Source: Streptomyces sp. HM190
GTDB lineage: Bacteria > Actinomycetota > Actinomycetes > Streptomycetales > Streptomycetaceae
Length of the DNA: 64,000 nucleotides
Assembly (NCBI RefSeq): GCF_009857135.1
Contig: NZ_CP047318.1
Span: forward strand, 3,286,001-3,350,000
Reading direction: 5' to 3'
The notes beneath the pieces were generated by a model. The model worked only from the letters and a program-made list of their open reading frames with translations, was not told the DNA's origin and did no database searches. Both the position numbers and the translations under genes were made by a program. Numbering within the stretch: position 1 is the first letter of the stretch; each line of letters starts with the position of its first letter. Below are positions 6,921 through 17,012 of this stretch, in pieces.

Positions 6921-7763
6921 TCAACCCCGGGCGCCGAAGGCGTAGCGGGAGATGTGGCCGACGCGACCGAGGACCGGCAGCCGGGAGAGGACTTCGGTGT
7001 CGAAGCGCATGCGCAGTCGCATCCCGCGGGGCAGGTGTCGCAGGTCGGCGCCGTCCGCGGTGGCGTAGGCGCTGTCCGCTTCGAGGAGGCGCATCCCGGG
7101 TATGCGGCGCTCCAGTTCGCGCGGATCGTCGACGCCCCATGCGAGCCGGGCTCCGGTCTTGCGGAAGAGGGTCATGGAGCGGGTGGAGCGCACGGCGAAG
7201 CGGGAGTAGGTGTCGAAGAGCATCTCGCCGTGCGGGAAGTGCGCGACCAGGGTGTTCAGCATGCGGGGGCCCTCGTCGGCGGAGAGGTACATGGTCAGGC
7301 CCTCGGCGACCACGAGGACGGGGTGGTGGTCCGTGGGGATCAGGGCCGGCCAGTCCGGTTCGGTGACGGAGGCGGCGAGGGTCTCGTGGCCGGGGCGGGT
7401 GGGGTAGAGCTGTTTGCGCACGTCGATGACGTCGGGCTGGTCGAGGTCGTACCAGCGGACGCCGGGGCCGGGGGCGAGGCGCTCGTGGCGGCTGTCGAGG
7501 CCGCAGCCGAGGTGGACGACGGTGCACTCGGGGTGGGTGTCGAGGAACGCGCGGACCCGGCGGTCGAAATAGCGGGCTCGTAGGGCGACGCCTACGGCGG
7601 TGGCCTCTCCGATGCCGAGGCGGTCGAAGTCGTAGTCGATGCGGTCCACGAGTTCGGCGGCGATTCGGTCGCCGAGGAGCGGGTGGGCCGAGTTGGCGTC
7701 GAGTGCGCGGGCGCAGAGGGGTGCGAGCAGTGTCTCTGCCGCGCCGGTCAGGGAAATCTTCAC
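6921..7763 (-). CDS. SAM-dependent O-methyltransferase, LCM/TcmP family
   Basis: A 280-residue methyltransferase of the leucine carboxyl methyltransferase (LCM, PPM1/TcmP-like) family, which typically methylates carboxylates or hydroxyls. Evidence: start 'KISLTGAAETLLAPLCARALD', 'GVALRARYFDRRVRAFL', SAM motif I 'VVHLGCGLDSRHERL', acidic 'RWYDLDQPDVIDVRK' and 'VVAEGLTMYL'. The frame stays open for another 110 codons upstream, but that part has poor codon use and no similarity, so GTG at 7763 is chosen. First gene of a two-gene operon with the exporter and divergent from the radical SAM gene. Inferred role: methyl ester or ether formation on the island's product. Confidence 0.88.
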   Translation of the reverse strand: MKISLTGAAETLLAPLCARALDANSAHPLLGDRIAAELVDRIDYDFDRLGIGEATAVGVALRARYFDRRVRAFLDTHPECTVVHLGCGLDSRHERLAPGPGVRWYDLDQPDVIDVRKQLYPTRPGHETLAASVTEPDWPALIPTDHHPVLVVAEGLTMYLSADEGPRMLNTLVAHFPHGEMLFDTYSRFAVRSTRSMTLFRKTGARLAWGVDDPRELERRIPGMRLLEADSAYATADGADLRHLPRGMRLRMRFDTEVLSRLPVLGRVGHISRYAFGARG

Positions 7764-8075
7764 GCGACTTCTCGCCTCTCTGGGCACGACAATCGGGAAC
7801 GGCGGCAAATGGGCGTTCCGCGAGCCCTGGTAAAGCCCTCGGTGAGGATTTCCTGATCGTCGAGGACAGCTCGCACCGGCTCCTGTCACAGGACGCGGCA
7901 GGAGCACCATACACCGTACAAGGCGGCCCTCACACCTGTCCACCAGGCCTCCACCTGCACACATGCGTACCATCTGCGCGGCACCGGGACGACCTCGGCT
8001 TATGTACCCCCATTCTTCACAGGTAGTTGCTGGACGAATTTTTCCGGCCAACCTATACCGGTGGTTTGCGTGCTG
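7764..8075. other. Divergent intergenic region of the island; candidate small ORFs only
   Basis: Most of the 378-bp gap between the methyltransferase and radical SAM genes, where a RiPP precursor could be expected. It is lower in GC than its surroundings, especially 8025-8070. The plus strand has a 38-codon ORF (ATG 7963, stop 8077-8079) ending NLYRWFACC, with an internal ATG at 8002; no ribosome binding site precedes either. A minus-strand 26-codon ORF with two Cys also exists. None has convincing codon bias. The region more clearly holds the divergent promoters. Confidence 0.5.
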
Positions 8076-8105
8076 TTGACTCGCGTAACTCATGGCTTCT
8101 ACGGT
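8076..8105 (+). promoter_or_regulatory. Probable promoter of the radical SAM operon
   Basis: TTGACT at 8076-8081 and TACGGT at 8100-8105 with an 18-bp spacer, a good match to the Streptomyces housekeeping consensus. The predicted transcript start is about 30 nt before the ATG at 8142. Confidence 0.6.
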
Positions 8106-8141
8106 GAGCCGAGCTGCCGCAATCGGCTCCGGGGGTTTTTC

Positions 8142-10100
8142 ATGCCTGCCGCCCATCCCGCCGCGAAAAAAGTCGCTCTCGTTTCCATGCCGTGGAACAG
8201 CGCCACTCGCCCTTCCATTCAGGTCGGAATTCTCCGCTCGCTCGCCGAGAGTGCGGGCTGGCAGGTGGATGCCAGGTATTCCTATCTGGATTTCTATGGC
8301 CTGGCCCAGAGAATGCTCGGATTCTCCGACGCGAAGTGGGCGGAGGCGTACGAGCTGGTCTCCGAGAAGCTCTACCACCTCTCGGTGGGCGACTGGATCT
8401 TCTCCTGTCGCCGGGGCGACCCCGGCAGGCGTGCGGCGTACTACGAGCAGCTGCGCGCCCGGCGGGTCGACGACACGGCGATCGGGCTCGTCGACGCGTT
8501 GCGCGAGGTGGCGGACCGGCATGTGGAGCTGACGGCCGCCGCGCTCCTGGAGTCCGCGCCGGCCGTGGTCGGCTTCACCTCGATGTTCAGCCAGAACGGT
8601 CCGTCCCTGGCGGTGGCGGGGCGGCTGCGTGAACTCGGCTACTCCGGGACCATCGTGCTCGGCGGCAGCAACTGCGAAGGCTCCATGGGCCGCGCCCTCC
8701 TCGCCAACTACCCCGCCGTGGACGCCGTCGTCGACGGTCCCGGCGAGGACGCCTTCGCAGCCCTGCTCCGCCAGATCGAGACAGGCGAACCGCCACACAC
8801 CCGCGGGCGCCTGATCACCCGCCTTCCCGGCACCGGCACCACCACGCCCGCCACGATCACCGCCGAACGGCCCCTGGAGGTGCCGACGCCGAACTACGAC
8901 GGCTTCTTCGACCAACTGCGGGCCGCCGGACTGCACGCCCTCGAACCCGAGATCACCCTGCCCGTCGAGTTCTCACGCGGCTGCTGGTGGGGCGCCAAGA
9001 CCCACTGCACCTTCTGCGGCCTCAACGGCGCAAGCATGACCTACCGCAGCAAACACCCCGACACCGTCGCCGACGAACTCCGCCACCTCATGGACCGCTA
9101 CGGCGTCCTCGACTTCTTCGCCGTCGACAACATCCTCGACCTCAAGTACCTCGACACCGCACTCCCCCTCGTCGAGAAACTCAACACCGACCACTCACTC
9201 TTCTTCGAAGTCAAAGCCAACATGGAATGGGCCGACATCCAGGCCGCCCGGCGCGCCGGCGTCCGCTCCGTACAACCCGGCATCGAAAGCCTCAGCACCG
9301 AAGGACTGCGGCTGCTCAAGAAAGGCGCCACCGCCTTCCAGAACATCCGGTTCCTGCTCGGCTGCGCGGAATTCGGAGTCCTGCCGGTGTGGAACATCCT
9401 CACCGGTTTTCCGTACGAGACACCGGAATCCCTGCTCACCCAGATAGAACTGCTGCCCTCGCTGACGCATCTGGAACCACCGGACAACGACATCCTGGCC
9501 GTGCACTTCGACCGTTTCAGTCCCTACGTGGAACACCCGCGGGACTACGGGCTCACCCTGACCGGGCCGCTGCCGGGTTACCGGTACGCCTACCCCGATC
9601 TCTCCCCAGGGGACCTGTGGGACCTCGCCTACCACTTCGAGGGCGACTTCACCGACACCCCGGAGAACACCGCCGTCCGAAGGCGCCTGGCCGCCGCCGT
9701 CCGCGACTGGCGCACCCGGCACGACCAGGCACGTTTCACTTACCGGCTGGGGTTCGACGCCGTCGCCCTCACCGACCGGCGGCCGGGACTGCCCGCTCAG
9801 GACACGGTGCTGCGCGGCGCCGACGCCCGCCTGTTCCGTTCGGTCGTCGGCGGCACCCGTTTCCGTGATCTCCAGGACGGAGAGCAGGAAGGGGAAACCT
9901 GGGAGCGGACCCGGGATCGACTTCTGGGCTGGCAGGAGAAAAGGTGGGTCTACATCGAGGGCACGAAGGTCATCGCACTCGCGGTACGCGAAGGACCTTC
10001 CGCCTATCGCAGGCCACCCGCCAAGGGAACTCCACGCCGGTCCCGCACCGCCGTACCGCTCACGCTCACCAGCGCGCCCGCGGCCTCTCGATCTGGCTGA
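8142..10100 (+). CDS. B12-binding radical SAM protein, RiPP-maturation C-methyltransferase type
   Basis: A 652-residue radical SAM enzyme of the RiPP maturation radical SAM protein 1 kind (the class that includes the bottromycin C-methyltransferases). The N-terminus 'KKVALVSMPWNSATRPSIQVG' is typical. A cobalamin-binding-like Rossmann region (~125-235) contains 'VVGFTSMFSQN' and 'IVLGGSNCEG'. The cluster motif is C281-x7-C289-x2-C292 in 'RGCWWGAKTHCTFCGL', the unusual spacing of this family, followed by 'FAVDNILDLKYL' and 'VQPGIESLS'. The C-terminal region ends with 'VYIEGTKVIALAVRE' plus ~25 low-similarity residues. GGGGG at 8131-8135 is the ribosome binding site. Predicted to methylate unactivated carbon in a peptide; the substrate is not identified. 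Confidence 0.92.
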   Translation: MPAAHPAAKKVALVSMPWNSATRPSIQVGILRSLAESAGWQVDARYSYLDFYGLAQRMLGFSDAKWAEAYELVSEKLYHLSVGDWIFSCRRGDPGRRAAYYEQLRARRVDDTAIGLVDALREVADRHVELTAAALLESAPAVVGFTSMFSQNGPSLAVAGRLRELGYSGTIVLGGSNCEGSMGRALLANYPAVDAVVDGPGEDAFAALLRQIETGEPPHTRGRLITRLPGTGTTTPATITAERPLEVPTPNYDGFFDQLRAAGLHALEPEITLPVEFSRGCWWGAKTHCTFCGLNGASMTYRSKHPDTVADELRHLMDRYGVLDFFAVDNILDLKYLDTALPLVEKLNTDHSLFFEVKANMEWADIQAARRAGVRSVQPGIESLSTEGLRLLKKGATAFQNIRFLLGCAEFGVLPVWNILTGFPYETPESLLTQIELLPSLTHLEPPDNDILAVHFDRFSPYVEHPRDYGLTLTGPLPGYRYAYPDLSPGDLWDLAYHFEGDFTDTPENTAVRRRLAAAVRDWRTRHDQARFTYRLGFDAVALTDRRPGLPAQDTVLRGADARLFRSVVGGTRFRDLQDGEQEGETWERTRDRLLGWQEKRWVYIEGTKVIALAVREGPSAYRRPPAKGTPRRSRTAVPLTLTSAPAASRSG

Positions 10101-10227
10101 AATCCGCCAGGCCCGGCGGTTTCCGCTTGCCCCGACCTCCCGGTGGCGCGGTAGTCGTAGAGACCGCGCCGTGCAACGCCACACGACCGCGTACCCGTAC
10201 CGCACGACGAACCGGAAGTTGATCACC

Positions 10228-10839
10228 ATGAGCAGGGCCTCCACCGAGGAACAGGAACACCAGCCCGCCGGCCGGCAGCCGGGCGGGGAGCAGAGCGACG
10301 AGGAGCAGCCGCGCGGCGCCGAGTTGCCGCCGTCCTGCCGGGATCTGATCGGTGTCCTCGCGCAGACCGACCGGCGCGACGCCTTCGCGGCGCTCGCGCT
10401 CGGGGCCACCACCGCGGCGACGGTGGCGGAGCGGGCACGGCTGCGGCCGGCGGCGGCCGCCGCCGCCCTGCAGAAGCTCGTCGACGGGCGGATCGCCGCG
10501 TACGACTCGGACAGCCGCACCTACGGGCTGATCGACGACACCTTCCGCCTGGCCGTCCAGGCCGAGGTGAGGATCTCCGGCAGGGGCCGCGGTGACGGCG
10601 CCGGGGCCTACTTCCGCAAGGGCCGCATCACCTCCATCCCCGGCAGGGCGGAGATCCGCAGCCGCGTCCTCGCTGTCGTCGCCGACTCCTTCGAACCCGG
10701 CGTCACCTACTCCGAGGCCAAGGTCAACGCCATCTGCGGCCAGTGGTACGACGACTGGGTGAGCCTGCGCCGCGCCCTCGTCGACGAGGGCCTGCTCCAC
10801 CGCGACGAGTCCGGCACCCAGTACGAACGCACAGCCTGA
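10228..10839 (+). CDS. DUF2087 transcriptional regulator
   Basis: A 203-residue protein. After a charged, disordered ~35-residue head it has a winged-helix-like region (LIGVLAQTDRRDAFAALALG ... LQKLVDGRIAAYD, residues ~45-100) and a C-terminal DUF2087 domain (~130-200) with 'KGRITSIPGRAEIRSRVLAV', 'FEPGVTYSEAKVNAI' and 'LRRALVDEGLLHRD'. DUF2087 proteins are ArsR-like presumed regulators. It lies 127 bp after the radical SAM gene and 3 bp before the aminopeptidase, so it probably belongs to the same transcript and may control the island. The ATG at 10228 follows GGAAG. Confidence 0.85.
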   Translation: MSRASTEEQEHQPAGRQPGGEQSDEEQPRGAELPPSCRDLIGVLAQTDRRDAFAALALGATTAATVAERARLRPAAAAAALQKLVDGRIAAYDSDSRTYGLIDDTFRLAVQAEVRISGRGRGDGAGAYFRKGRITSIPGRAEIRSRVLAVVADSFEPGVTYSEAKVNAICGQWYDDWVSLRRALVDEGLLHRDESGTQYERTA

Positions 10840-10842
10840 CCC

Positions 10843-12345
10843 ATGCCGCACCCGCGGGCCGGCAACGGAGCACCGAGCGGCGACCCGGAGAGGGCGGTCC
10901 GTGTCGCCGCGGGAGCGGTCGGTGCCGGCGAAGGTGCCGATGTCGTCGCCGTCGGGCGGCACAGCGGTGCCGGAGTCGGGGTGTTCAGCCGGCGGCGGGG
11001 TTTCGTGGGCCGGGCGGGGCAGGTGGTGGCCGAGCCGTCCGCGGACGGGCGTTCGGTGGTGCTCAACGTCGGGCTGGGGCCGGCGGCATCGGCCACCGCC
11101 GCGTCCTTCCGCGCCGCGGCCGCGGCGGCGGTGCGCGCCGTCGGCCCCGCGCGCACCCTACGTCTGGAGCTCGCGTCGGCCGAGGGCAGTGCCGTCCCGG
11201 CGGAGGAGCGGGCGCGGGCAGTGGCGGAGGGGGCCGTCCTGGGGCTGTACCGCTATGACGAGTTCCGCTCGGTCCGGGTGGCGAGCCCGTTGGCCGAGGT
11301 GGTCGTGGCGACCTCCGAACGGCAGGCCGTCGCCGAGGGCCTGGCCGCCGCGGAGGCCACCTGCCTGGCCCGCGACCTGGTCAACCGGCCCGCCGGCAGC
11401 CTCACTCCCCCGGCCTTCGCCGACCTGCTCCGGGTCCTCGCCCGCACCGCCGGCCTGCACTGCGTGGTCCACGAGGGCGCGGCCCTCGCCGCTTTGGGCC
11501 TCACCGGCCTGACCGCGGTGGGCCGGGCCTCGGCGGAAGCGCCCCGCCATGTGGAGCTGACCTATGAGCCCGAGGAGTCCGCTCACCCCCGCGACCGGGT
11601 CCTCACGGTCGGTCTGATCGGCAAGGGGGTCACCTACGACTCGGGCGGGCTGTCGCTCAAGCCGTCCGACGAGAGGCATCCCATGAAGGCCGACATGGGC
11701 GGGGCCGCGGCCGTCGTCGGGGCGCTGACGGCACTGCCCCGCCTGGGCCTGCCGCTGAGGGTGCGCGCCTTCCTCCCCCTCGCGGAGAACATGCCGGACG
11801 GCGGCGCCCTGCGCGTCGGTGACGTCGTGCGGCATCTGGACGGTACGACGACGGAGATCACCCATACGGACAACGAGGGCCGGGTGATGCTGGCGGACGT
11901 CCTGGTCCGCGCGACGCGCCCCGGGCCGTCCCGCTGCGATCTGGTGCTCGACGTGGCCACCCTGACGTCGGCCGCCGTCCACGCCCTCGGCACTCGCACC
12001 GGCGCGCTGTTCACCCCGGACGAGGGGCTCGCCCGGACCGTGCTGGTGGCCGCCGAGCGGGCCGGCGAGTCCTTCTGCCGGCTGCCACTGCTCCCCCACG
12101 AGCGGCGGCACCTGCGCTCGGCCGTGGCGGACCGGGTCAACTGCTCCCACCGCTACGGCGACACCGTCCAGGCTGCGCTCTTCCTGCAGGACTTCGTCGC
12201 TGCCGGCGTTCCCTGGGCCCATCTCGACATCGCGGCGCCCGCCTTCAACGACGAGGGGGCCTACGGGGAAGTCCCTCTCGGCGGCACGGGTTTCGCCACC
12301 CGGACCCTGATCGAGACGCTGAGGTCCCTCGCCGCCGGCTCGTGA
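10843..12345 (+). CDS. M17 leucyl aminopeptidase family protein with altered signature
   Basis: A 500-residue PepA-type two-metal aminopeptidase: a variable N-terminal domain (1-~165) and a catalytic C-terminal domain. Metal-binding segments are visible as 'GKGVTYDSGGLSLKP' and 'PMKADMGGAAAVVGAL'. The family signature NTDAEGR is here HTDNEGR: the metal-binding Asp and Glu and the Arg remain, but Asn and Ala are replaced by His and Asn. A bacterial housekeeping copy usually keeps the canonical motif, so this is likely a specialised paralogue. In bottromycin biosynthesis an M17 enzyme removes the precursor's N-terminal methionine; a similar trimming role is inferred here. Last gene of the rightward operon; a 140-bp gap with dre sites precedes nagE2. 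Confidence 0.9.
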   Translation: MPHPRAGNGAPSGDPERAVRVAAGAVGAGEGADVVAVGRHSGAGVGVFSRRRGFVGRAGQVVAEPSADGRSVVLNVGLGPAASATAASFRAAAAAAVRAVGPARTLRLELASAEGSAVPAEERARAVAEGAVLGLYRYDEFRSVRVASPLAEVVVATSERQAVAEGLAAAEATCLARDLVNRPAGSLTPPAFADLLRVLARTAGLHCVVHEGAALAALGLTGLTAVGRASAEAPRHVELTYEPEESAHPRDRVLTVGLIGKGVTYDSGGLSLKPSDERHPMKADMGGAAAVVGALTALPRLGLPLRVRAFLPLAENMPDGGALRVGDVVRHLDGTTTEITHTDNEGRVMLADVLVRATRPGPSRCDLVLDVATLTSAAVHALGTRTGALFTPDEGLARTVLVAAERAGESFCRLPLLPHERRHLRSAVADRVNCSHRYGDTVQAALFLQDFVAAGVPWAHLDIAAPAFNDEGAYGEVPLGGTGFATRTLIETLRSLAAGS

Positions 12346-12390
12346 GCCGCGGAGATCGAGGGTTTCTCATCCCTTCCTCATCGTGCTACA

Positions 12391-12423
12391 ACAGGTCTAC
12401 ACCACTGACTGGTGTAGACCTCT
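12391..12423 (+). promoter_or_regulatory. Paired DasR operators (dre) before nagE2
   Basis: Two dre-like 16-mers one base apart: ACAGGTCTACACCACT (12391-12406) and ACTGGTGTAGACCTCT (12408-12423). They lie about 65-95 bp upstream of the nagE2 start. The double site is what is described for nagE2 in S. coelicolor. Confidence 0.9.
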
Positions 12424-12485
12424 CCTGTGCTGCCCTCCCCCACACCCCCCGTCCCTGGGCGGCGCCCTGCCTACTGGAGGAAGTT

Positions 12486-13763
<1,278 letters not shown>

Positions 13764-13836
13764 CAGCCGAGGCCCGTCCGCGCGGCCGGGCGGCCGAGGA
13801 CCGGCTCGCCTCGGCTCCGTCCGGCGCACGGGAAGA

Positions 13837-13866
13837 CCCCCGGGGATCATCGTGATCCTCCGGGGG
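13837..13866. terminator. Bidirectional terminator between nagE2 and MBL gene
   Basis: Stem CCCCCGGGGATCA / TGATCCTCCGGGGG with a 3-nt loop and one bulged base, between convergent genes; CCTTTCC follows on the plus strand. Confidence 0.8.
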
Positions 13867-13901
13867 CCTTTCCGTACATACGTGCATGCGTGCGTGCGGA
13901 G

Positions 13902-14654
13902 TCAGATCTCGTACGACGTCCGGGGCACGGCCAGTTCCACGGGGCCGTCGTACACGGCGCGGGCGTCGTCGAGGTTGACCCGGGGGTCCGTCCACGGCGG
14001 GATGTGGGTGAGCACGAGGCGGCGGGCGCCGGCGCGGGCCGCGGTCTCACCGGCCTCGCGGCCGTTGAGGTGCAGGTCCGGGATGTTCTCCTTGCCGTGG
14101 GTGAACGCGGCCTCGCACAGGAAGAGATCGGCGTCGCGGGCCAGTTCGTCCAGGGTGTCGGTCACACCGGTGTCGCCGGAGTACGTCAGGACCCGTCCGC
14201 CGTGTTCGATGCGGATGCCGTACGCCTCCACGGGGTGGGCGACCCGTTCGGTGTGGACGGTGAAGGGGCCGATGTCGAAGGTGCTCGGCTTGACCGTGTG
14301 GAAGTCGAAGACCTCGCTCATGGACGAGGCGGACGGGGTGTCGGCGTACGCCGTGGTCAGGCGCTGCTCGGTGCCCTCGGGGCCGTAGACCGGGATGGGG
14401 TCGCAGCGGCCGCCGTCGTGCCGGTAGTAGCGTGCGACGAAGTACGCGCACATGTCGATGCAGTGGTCGGCGTGCAGATGGCTGAGAAAGATCGCGTCGA
14501 GGTCGTAGAGACCGCAGTGGCGCTGCAGCTCGCCGAGGGCACCGTTGCCCATGTCGAGAAGCAGCCGGAAGCCGTCGGCCTCTACGAGATAGCTCGAACA
14601 GGCCGATTCCGCGGAGGGGAACGACCCCGAGCAGCCGACGACGGTGAGCTTCAT
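13902..14654 (-). CDS. MBL-fold hydrolase, probable cyclic-nucleotide phosphodiesterase
   Basis: A 250-residue metallo-beta-lactamase-fold protein related to RNase Z and cyclic nucleotide phosphodiesterases. The zinc motif 'SHLHADHCIDM' (HxHxDH), 'LTYSGDTGVTD' and 'LTHIPPW' are in the expected places; the N-terminus 'MKLTVVGCSGSFPS' is typical. It occupies the same place relative to cysM and rph as Rv1339 of M. tuberculosis, which has been reported as an atypical cAMP phosphodiesterase; that function is carried over here by homology and synteny only. Complete length, cytoplasmic, monocistronic with convergent terminator. Confidence 0.88.
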   Translation of the reverse strand: MKLTVVGCSGSFPSAESACSSYLVEADGFRLLLDMGNGALGELQRHCGLYDLDAIFLSHLHADHCIDMCAYFVARYYRHDGGRCDPIPVYGPEGTEQRLTTAYADTPSASSMSEVFDFHTVKPSTFDIGPFTVHTERVAHPVEAYGIRIEHGGRVLTYSGDTGVTDTLDELARDADLFLCEAAFTHGKENIPDLHLNGREAGETAARAGARRLVLTHIPPWTDPRVNLDDARAVYDGPVELAVPRTSYEI

Positions 14655-15003
14655 GAGAGCTGGAACCTCCGCGCTGGCGTGAAGTCGTGACAGTCGTGTT
14701 GGTCGGTCGTGTCAGTCGGTCGTGACGTACGAACAAGTCGCGCCGACCACGTTGTGCGGTCAGCGGGCTTGCGAAGAACGGTCGGGGGTGCAACAGGGTG
14801 GTGCGGTCCGTCGAGCGTAAGGCGCAAAAGGACGGGTCGCTCCTCCGCCAGGGGCCGTTGTGGGCGAACTCACCTGTGGTGTCACCGGTTCGGCTGGTGG
14901 CAGGGCCGTTGGGCCGCGCGCGCCGGGGTGAGGTGGTGGAGAGGGGCGTGGGGGCGTGTGACAGGGCGGGCGTCGGCGGGGGCGCGCCGGTACGGTCGTG
15001 CCC
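14655..15003. other. Divergent intergenic region
   Basis: 349 bp between the MBL gene and the PemK-like gene. Near 14687-14725 it has several short GTCGTG(A/T) and GTCGGTCGTG motifs. No ORF with good codon bias and no clear promoter or hairpin was recognised. Confidence 0.4.
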
Positions 15004-15489
15004 ATGGACATGTCCTGGTGGTCGGCGCTCGCGGCGATGGTGGCGCTCGCGCTCGTCGCGACGGTGGTCGACGGGTGGGGCCGGTCCCGTCGGCCGGGTC
15101 GGCGGACGAGTGGTCCGAGGGGGCGTACGCGTCCGCCCGGACGGGCGGGTGACCGGGCCGGTTCGCGGGGGCGGCTGCCGCGGCCGAGGCCGTCGGAGAT
15201 CTGGTGGGCGAGCGTGCCCTTCGAGGACGGGCCCGGGGGCAAGGACCGGCCCTGTCTGGTGCTGGCGGTGCGGGGGGACCGGGCGCGGGTCGTCAAGATC
15301 ACCAGCAGGTACCGGGACGCCCGGGTCGGGGTGATCCCGCTGCCCCCGGGGGCCGTCGGCGACGCGCGGGGCCGGCCCAGCTTCCTGGAGACGGAGGAAC
15401 TCCGCGACGTGCCGGTACGGGACTTCCGCCGGAAGGCGGGGGTGGTGGACCCGGTGCTGTGGGACCAGGTACGGCACCTGTCCGGCTGA
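15004..15489 (+). CDS. Membrane-anchored PemK/MazF-like protein
   Basis: A 161-residue protein: one N-terminal membrane helix (WWSALAAMVALALVATVVDGW, residues ~4-24), a very basic, Arg/Gly/Pro-rich linker to ~residue 60, then a PemK/MazF-fold domain ('EIWWASVPFEDG', 'KDRPCLVLAV', 'VVKITSRY', 'LRDVPVRDFRRKAGVVD'). PemK proteins are usually soluble endoribonuclease toxins with a partner antitoxin; here no antitoxin ORF is adjacent and a membrane tether is added. It is therefore unlikely to be a simple toxin, and activity is unknown. GTG at 14998 in the same frame is an alternative start two codons earlier. Convergent with cysM. Confidence 0.75.
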   Translation: MDMSWWSALAAMVALALVATVVDGWGRSRRPGRRTSGPRGRTRPPGRAGDRAGSRGRLPRPRPSEIWWASVPFEDGPGGKDRPCLVLAVRGDRARVVKITSRYRDARVGVIPLPPGAVGDARGRPSFLETEELRDVPVRDFRRKAGVVDPVLWDQVRHLSG

Positions 15490-15650
15490 CCAGGGCGCGC
15501 GGACGGGAAGAGCGCGGGGCGCGGCCCCGGCCACCCGTCAGCGGCGCAGGGGAACCGCGGCGGCAACCAGAGCGGACCCGCACCGGCCGGAACCGCACAC
15601 CGCCGGACCCACACGCGCCCCCGAGCCGTCGGGCGCCGCCCGGCGTCAGG

Positions 15651-16607
<957 letters not shown>

Positions 16608-16617
16608 TCAGCGGGCC

Positions 16618-16896
16618 TCAGGCCATGCCGCCGGCCACGGCCGGCAGGATCGTCACGTTGTCGCCGTCGGACAGCTTGGTGTTGATGCCCTCCAGGAAGC
16701 GCACGTCCTCGTCGTTGAGGTAGACGTTGACGAAGCGGCGCAGCTCGCCGCCGTCCACGATGCGGGCCTGGATGCCCGTGTGCCGGGTCTCGAGGTCGGC
16801 GAACAGGTCGGAGAGGGTGGCACCGGCTCCTTCCACCGCCTTCTGACCGTCGGTGTACTGGCGGAGGATGGTGGGGATGCGGACCTCGATGGCCAT
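16618..16896 (-). CDS. cysO: Sulfur-carrier protein, MoaD/ThiS family, with C-terminal extension
   Basis: A 92-residue beta-grasp sulfur carrier. The C-terminal 'ILPAVAGG' is the usual diglycine end of CysO that becomes a thiocarboxylate, but two more residues, Met-Ala, follow here. Such carriers work only with a free terminal glycine, so the extension would have to be removed; the JAMM protease Mec encoded at 18401 is the obvious candidate. Central segments 'ATLSDLFADLETRHTGI' and 'RFVNVYLNDEDVRFLEG' are typical of this subfamily. GGAG precedes the ATG at 16896. First structural gene after the leader peptide. Confidence 0.93.
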   Translation of the reverse strand: MAIEVRIPTILRQYTDGQKAVEGAGATLSDLFADLETRHTGIQARIVDGGELRRFVNVYLNDEDVRFLEGINTKLSDGDNVTILPAVAGGMA

Positions 16897-17012
16897 GGTG
16901 TGCGGCTCCTGTCGGGAGTGGTCAGGTAGGTGGGCGCGCGGCAGCGCGGAGGTGCGGGGTCACACGGGTGTGGGCGCCGCGGCTCACGGCCGTACGGCGG
17001 CAGGGTCCGGCG

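Noticed and set aside
7703..8026. 107-codon plus-strand ORF as RiPP precursor
   Set aside because: Its only ATG lies inside the antisense methyltransferase gene and no alternative start exists in the intergenic part.
6921..8936. 671-codon minus-strand frame starting inside the radical SAM gene
   Set aside because: Only the part from GTG 7763 matches a methyltransferase; the upstream part is antisense to the radical SAM gene or has poor codon use.
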